Source: PALSA-693 sp963702305
GTDB taxonomy: Bacteria; Actinomycetota; Acidimicrobiia; Acidimicrobiales; Palsa-688
Direction of reading: 5' to 3'
Assembly (NCBI GenBank): GCA_963702305.1
Contig: CAVPBX010000001.1
Coordinates: forward strand, 1-64,000
Length of the DNA stretch: 64,000 bases
Shown one piece after another: positions 60,350 to 64,000 of the stretch; the first letter of the stretch is position 1, and the number at the start of each line of letters is the position of its first letter. Below the pieces are notes generated by a model. That model saw nothing but the letters and a program-made list of their open reading frames with translations, was not told where the DNA came from and did not search any database. The position numbers and the translations under genes were made by a program.

Positions 60350-62421
60350 GTGGCCTTCAAGTATCCCGACACCCGCCAGGACGATGTCGTCGACCAGTAC
60401 CACGGCGAGACGATCCGCGATCCCTACCGCTGGCTGGAGGACGCCGACGCCTCCGAAACCGCAGCCTGGGTGGCGGCCCAGAACAAAGTGACAGAGGCGT
60501 ACCTGGCGGCGGCGCCCGGACGGGAGGAGATCCGGAGCCGGCTGGCGGCGCTGTGGGACTATCCGCGTCATGACCTGCCGTTCGAGCGGGGCGGACGGTG
60601 GTTCCAGACCCGCAACACCGGGTTGCAGGATCAACCGGTGCTCTACGTCGCCGAGACCCCCGGCGCCGAAGGCCGGCCCCTGCTGGATCCCAACACGTTG
60701 TCACAGGACGGCACCGTCGCGGTCAGCCGCATCGCTGTCAGCGAGGACGGATCCCGGCTGGCCTACGCCACCAGTGTCGCCGGCTCCGACTGGCGGACCT
60801 GGCATGTGCGCGACGTGGCCGGCGCGGTCGATCTCGGCGACGTCCTGGAATGGTCGAAGTTCACCGCCGCGGCGTGGCGCCACGACGGATCGGGCTTCTA
60901 CTACGGGGGCATGCCCCGCCCCGAGCCGGGCCGGGAGTTCCAGCAGGAGAGTCGCTCGCCCGAGATCCGCTTCCACCGGATCGGCGCGCCGCAGGCCGAC
61001 GATGCGATCGTGTTCGCCGCTCCCGACGAGCCGGACTGGATCCCCGACGTGGCGGTGAGCGACGACGACCGCTACCTGATCATCACCATCGCCCGGGGGA
61101 CGAACCCCGAGACCCAGGTCCAGGTGCTCGATCTCGACGCCCCGGACCGCGGGTTCGAGGTCCTGGTGGCCGGCTTCACCGCCAAGGCCCGGGTGGTCAC
61201 CAACACCGGCTCGACCTTCGTGGTGCACACCGACGACCAAGCCGACCGGGGCCGCGTCGTCAGCGTCGACCTCGAGCAGCCCGACCCGGCCCACTGGAAC
61301 GAGCTCCTCGGTGAACAGGACGAGACGCTCCTGGAGGTCCGTCACCTGGGCGGGATGCTGGTAGGCCACTACCTGAGGGACGCCCATTCGCGGCTGCGGG
61401 TCCACCGGCTCGACGGCACCTACGTCCGTGACATCCCGCTGCCGGGCTTGGTGTCGGTCGCCGGCGGCCGCATGGAGGAGCCCGGGATCTCGGGTCGCTG
61501 GGACCGCGACCTCCTGCATTTCCGGGTGACGTCGTTCGTCGAGTCCGGGGCCCTGTGGTCCCACCACCTCGGCACCGGCGTCACCGAGTTGGTGCAGGGC
61601 TCGACCGCGGCCGTCGATCCGACCCGGTTCGTGACGGAGCAGGTGTTCGCCACCTCCGCAGACGGGACCCGGGTGCCGATCTTCCTCACCCACCTGGCCG
61701 ACTTGGCCCCGACCGGCGAGGTGCCCACTCTGCTCTACGGCTACGGCGGCTTCGACATCGCCGTCACCCCGTCGTTTTCGGTGCCGATGGCCCTGTGGAT
61801 CGAACGCGGCGGCCTCCTGGCGGTGGCCAACCTGCGCGGCGGGGGAGAGTACGGGAAGGAGTGGTACGACGCCGGCCGCCTGGCCCGCAAGCAAAACGTG
61901 TTCGACGACTTCGCCGCCTGCGCCCAGTGGCTCCAAGCCTCGGGGTGGACGGCGCCCCACCGCCTCGCCATTCAGGGCGGATCCAACGGTGGGCTGCTGG
62001 TCGGGGCGAGCCTCACCCAGCGTCCCGACCTGTTCGGAGCGGTTGTCGGCGACGTCGGCGTCTTTGACATGCTCCGTTTTCATCACTTCACCATCGGCTG
62101 GGCGTGGACGAGCGACTACGGCAACCCCGACGACCCGGACCAGTACCCGTGGTTGCGGGCCTACTCGCCGCTGCACCAGGTGCGCCCGGGGACGTGCTAC
62201 CCCCCGACCATGCTCCTGACCGGCGATCACGACGACCGGGTGATCCCGGGGCACTCTCTGAAATTCGCCGCCACCCTGCAGGCCGGTCAGGGCTGCGACC
62301 ACCCCATCCTGCTGCGGGTGGAGACCGCCGCCGGACACGGCGCGGGCAAGCCCGTCTCCAAGCTCATCGCGGAGAGCACGGACCGCCTGACCTTCCTCGA
62401 GCTCGCGGTCGGAGGCCGCCC

Positions 62422-62425
<4 letters not shown>
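60350..62425 (+). CDS. Prolyl oligopeptidase (S9A)
   Basis: 691 residues, GTG start at 60350. The N-terminal propeller (about 80-410) follows YHGETIRDPYRWLED, the family start motif. The C-terminal hydrolase has IQGGSNGGLLVGASL (nucleophile Ser), LTGDHDDRVIPGHSLKF (Asp) and AAGHGAGKPVSKL (His). It cuts short peptides after proline. It has no signal peptide, so it acts in the cytoplasm. The kinase gene starts inside its stop codon (GTGA), so the two are translated together. Confidence 0.93.
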
Positions 62426-63888
<1,463 letters not shown>

Positions 63889-63892
63889 ACGC

Positions 63893-63919
63893 CGGGCCCC
63901 GGGCCCCGGGCCCCGGGCC
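63893..63919. repeat. 7-bp GC tandem repeat, CGGGCCC unit
   Basis: Three to four copies of a GGGCCCC-type unit lie just after the kinase stop. Each is self-complementary. It sits in the convergent gap before the partial gene, where it may act as a terminator. Confidence 0.65.
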
Positions 63920-63920
63920 G

Positions 63921-64000
63921 TCAGACCAGCAGTCGCACCGTACTGACGGTGACCGCCTGCCCCCCGAGGATCACCCGCTCGTCGGCCGCGCCGGGCGTGG
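63921..64000 (-). CDS. Partial gene, 3' end only
   Basis: TGA at 63921-63923 closes a frame on the minus strand whose last residues are ADERVILGGQAVTVSTVRLL-V. It runs off the window edge at 64000. The C-terminal fragment is too short to identify. It converges with the kinase gene. Confidence 0.4.
   Translation of the reverse strand, partial: TPGAADERVILGGQAVTVSTVRLLV

Overview
The window is high-G+C bacterial DNA. Its gene set points to an actinobacterium, probably a deep-branching one such as an Acidimicrobiia-type organism, although no rRNA is present to prove this. The pointers are F420-type FDOR oxidoreductases, a 13E12/DUF222 HNH protein behind a GAAC-N4-GTTC (actinobacterial LexA) box, a leaderless-looking promoter, a HAD-PlsC fusion like mycobacterial PlsC, an LPFTG surface protein, PASTA and PadR proteins, and frequent GTG starts. 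The species cannot be named from the sequence.

Layout. 0-7.4 kb looks like accessory DNA with visibly lower G+C: a frameshifted Tat-exported protein, a sulfotransferase, an ECF sigma factor with its membrane partner, and an AbiEi/AbiEii toxin-antitoxin pair. It ends at a 3' fragment of a tRNA-Cys gene followed by a terminator, the arrangement expected where an integrated element meets the chromosome. 7.7-19 kb holds a DUF4242 protein, a LuxR/LAL regulator, a diadenylate-cyclase-like protein, malonyl-CoA decarboxylase and a nucleotide-cyclase/ATPase regulator (one frameshift). 19.3-31.8 kb is core metabolism: two divergent citrate synthases, one with a DNA-binding domain, then Lgt, tRNA-Val(GAC), AspRS, a cell-wall-anchored surface protein, aconitase and a LysR regulator.

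32-41.4 kb is a lipid region. It has a HAD-acyltransferase fusion, a Pro-rich membrane protein and a TetR regulator divergent from a four-gene minus-strand run: acyl-CoA reductase-HAD fusion, zinc alcohol dehydrogenase, LarA-like DUF2088 protein and acyltransferase. The minus-strand run is riddled with single-base frameshifts, most of them repaired by removing one base of a CG dinucleotide, while most neighbouring genes are intact. This looks more like a sequence-quality problem or very recent decay than old pseudogenes.

41-50 kb carries two acidic or membrane proteins, YbjQ, GltD and GltB (one frameshift) and tRNA-Val(CAC). 50-58 kb is a set of small accessory genes (alpha/beta hydrolase, two FDORs, pentapeptide repeat, SOS-box HNH protein, DUF4262, TesB). 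58.4-64 kb has a molybdate/tungstate-type binding lipoprotein, a Mop protein, PadR, prolyl oligopeptidase, a Ser/Thr kinase and the 3' end of an unidentified gene.

Most interesting: the divergent citrate synthase pair, where overlapping palindromes fill a 36-bp intergenic region and the DNA-binding partner lacks one catalytic His; the uncharacterised TetR-controlled lipid cluster; a diadenylate cyclase with an altered RHR motif; the tRNA-Cys remnant; the SOS-controlled HNH gene; and two copies of an intergenic palindromic element.
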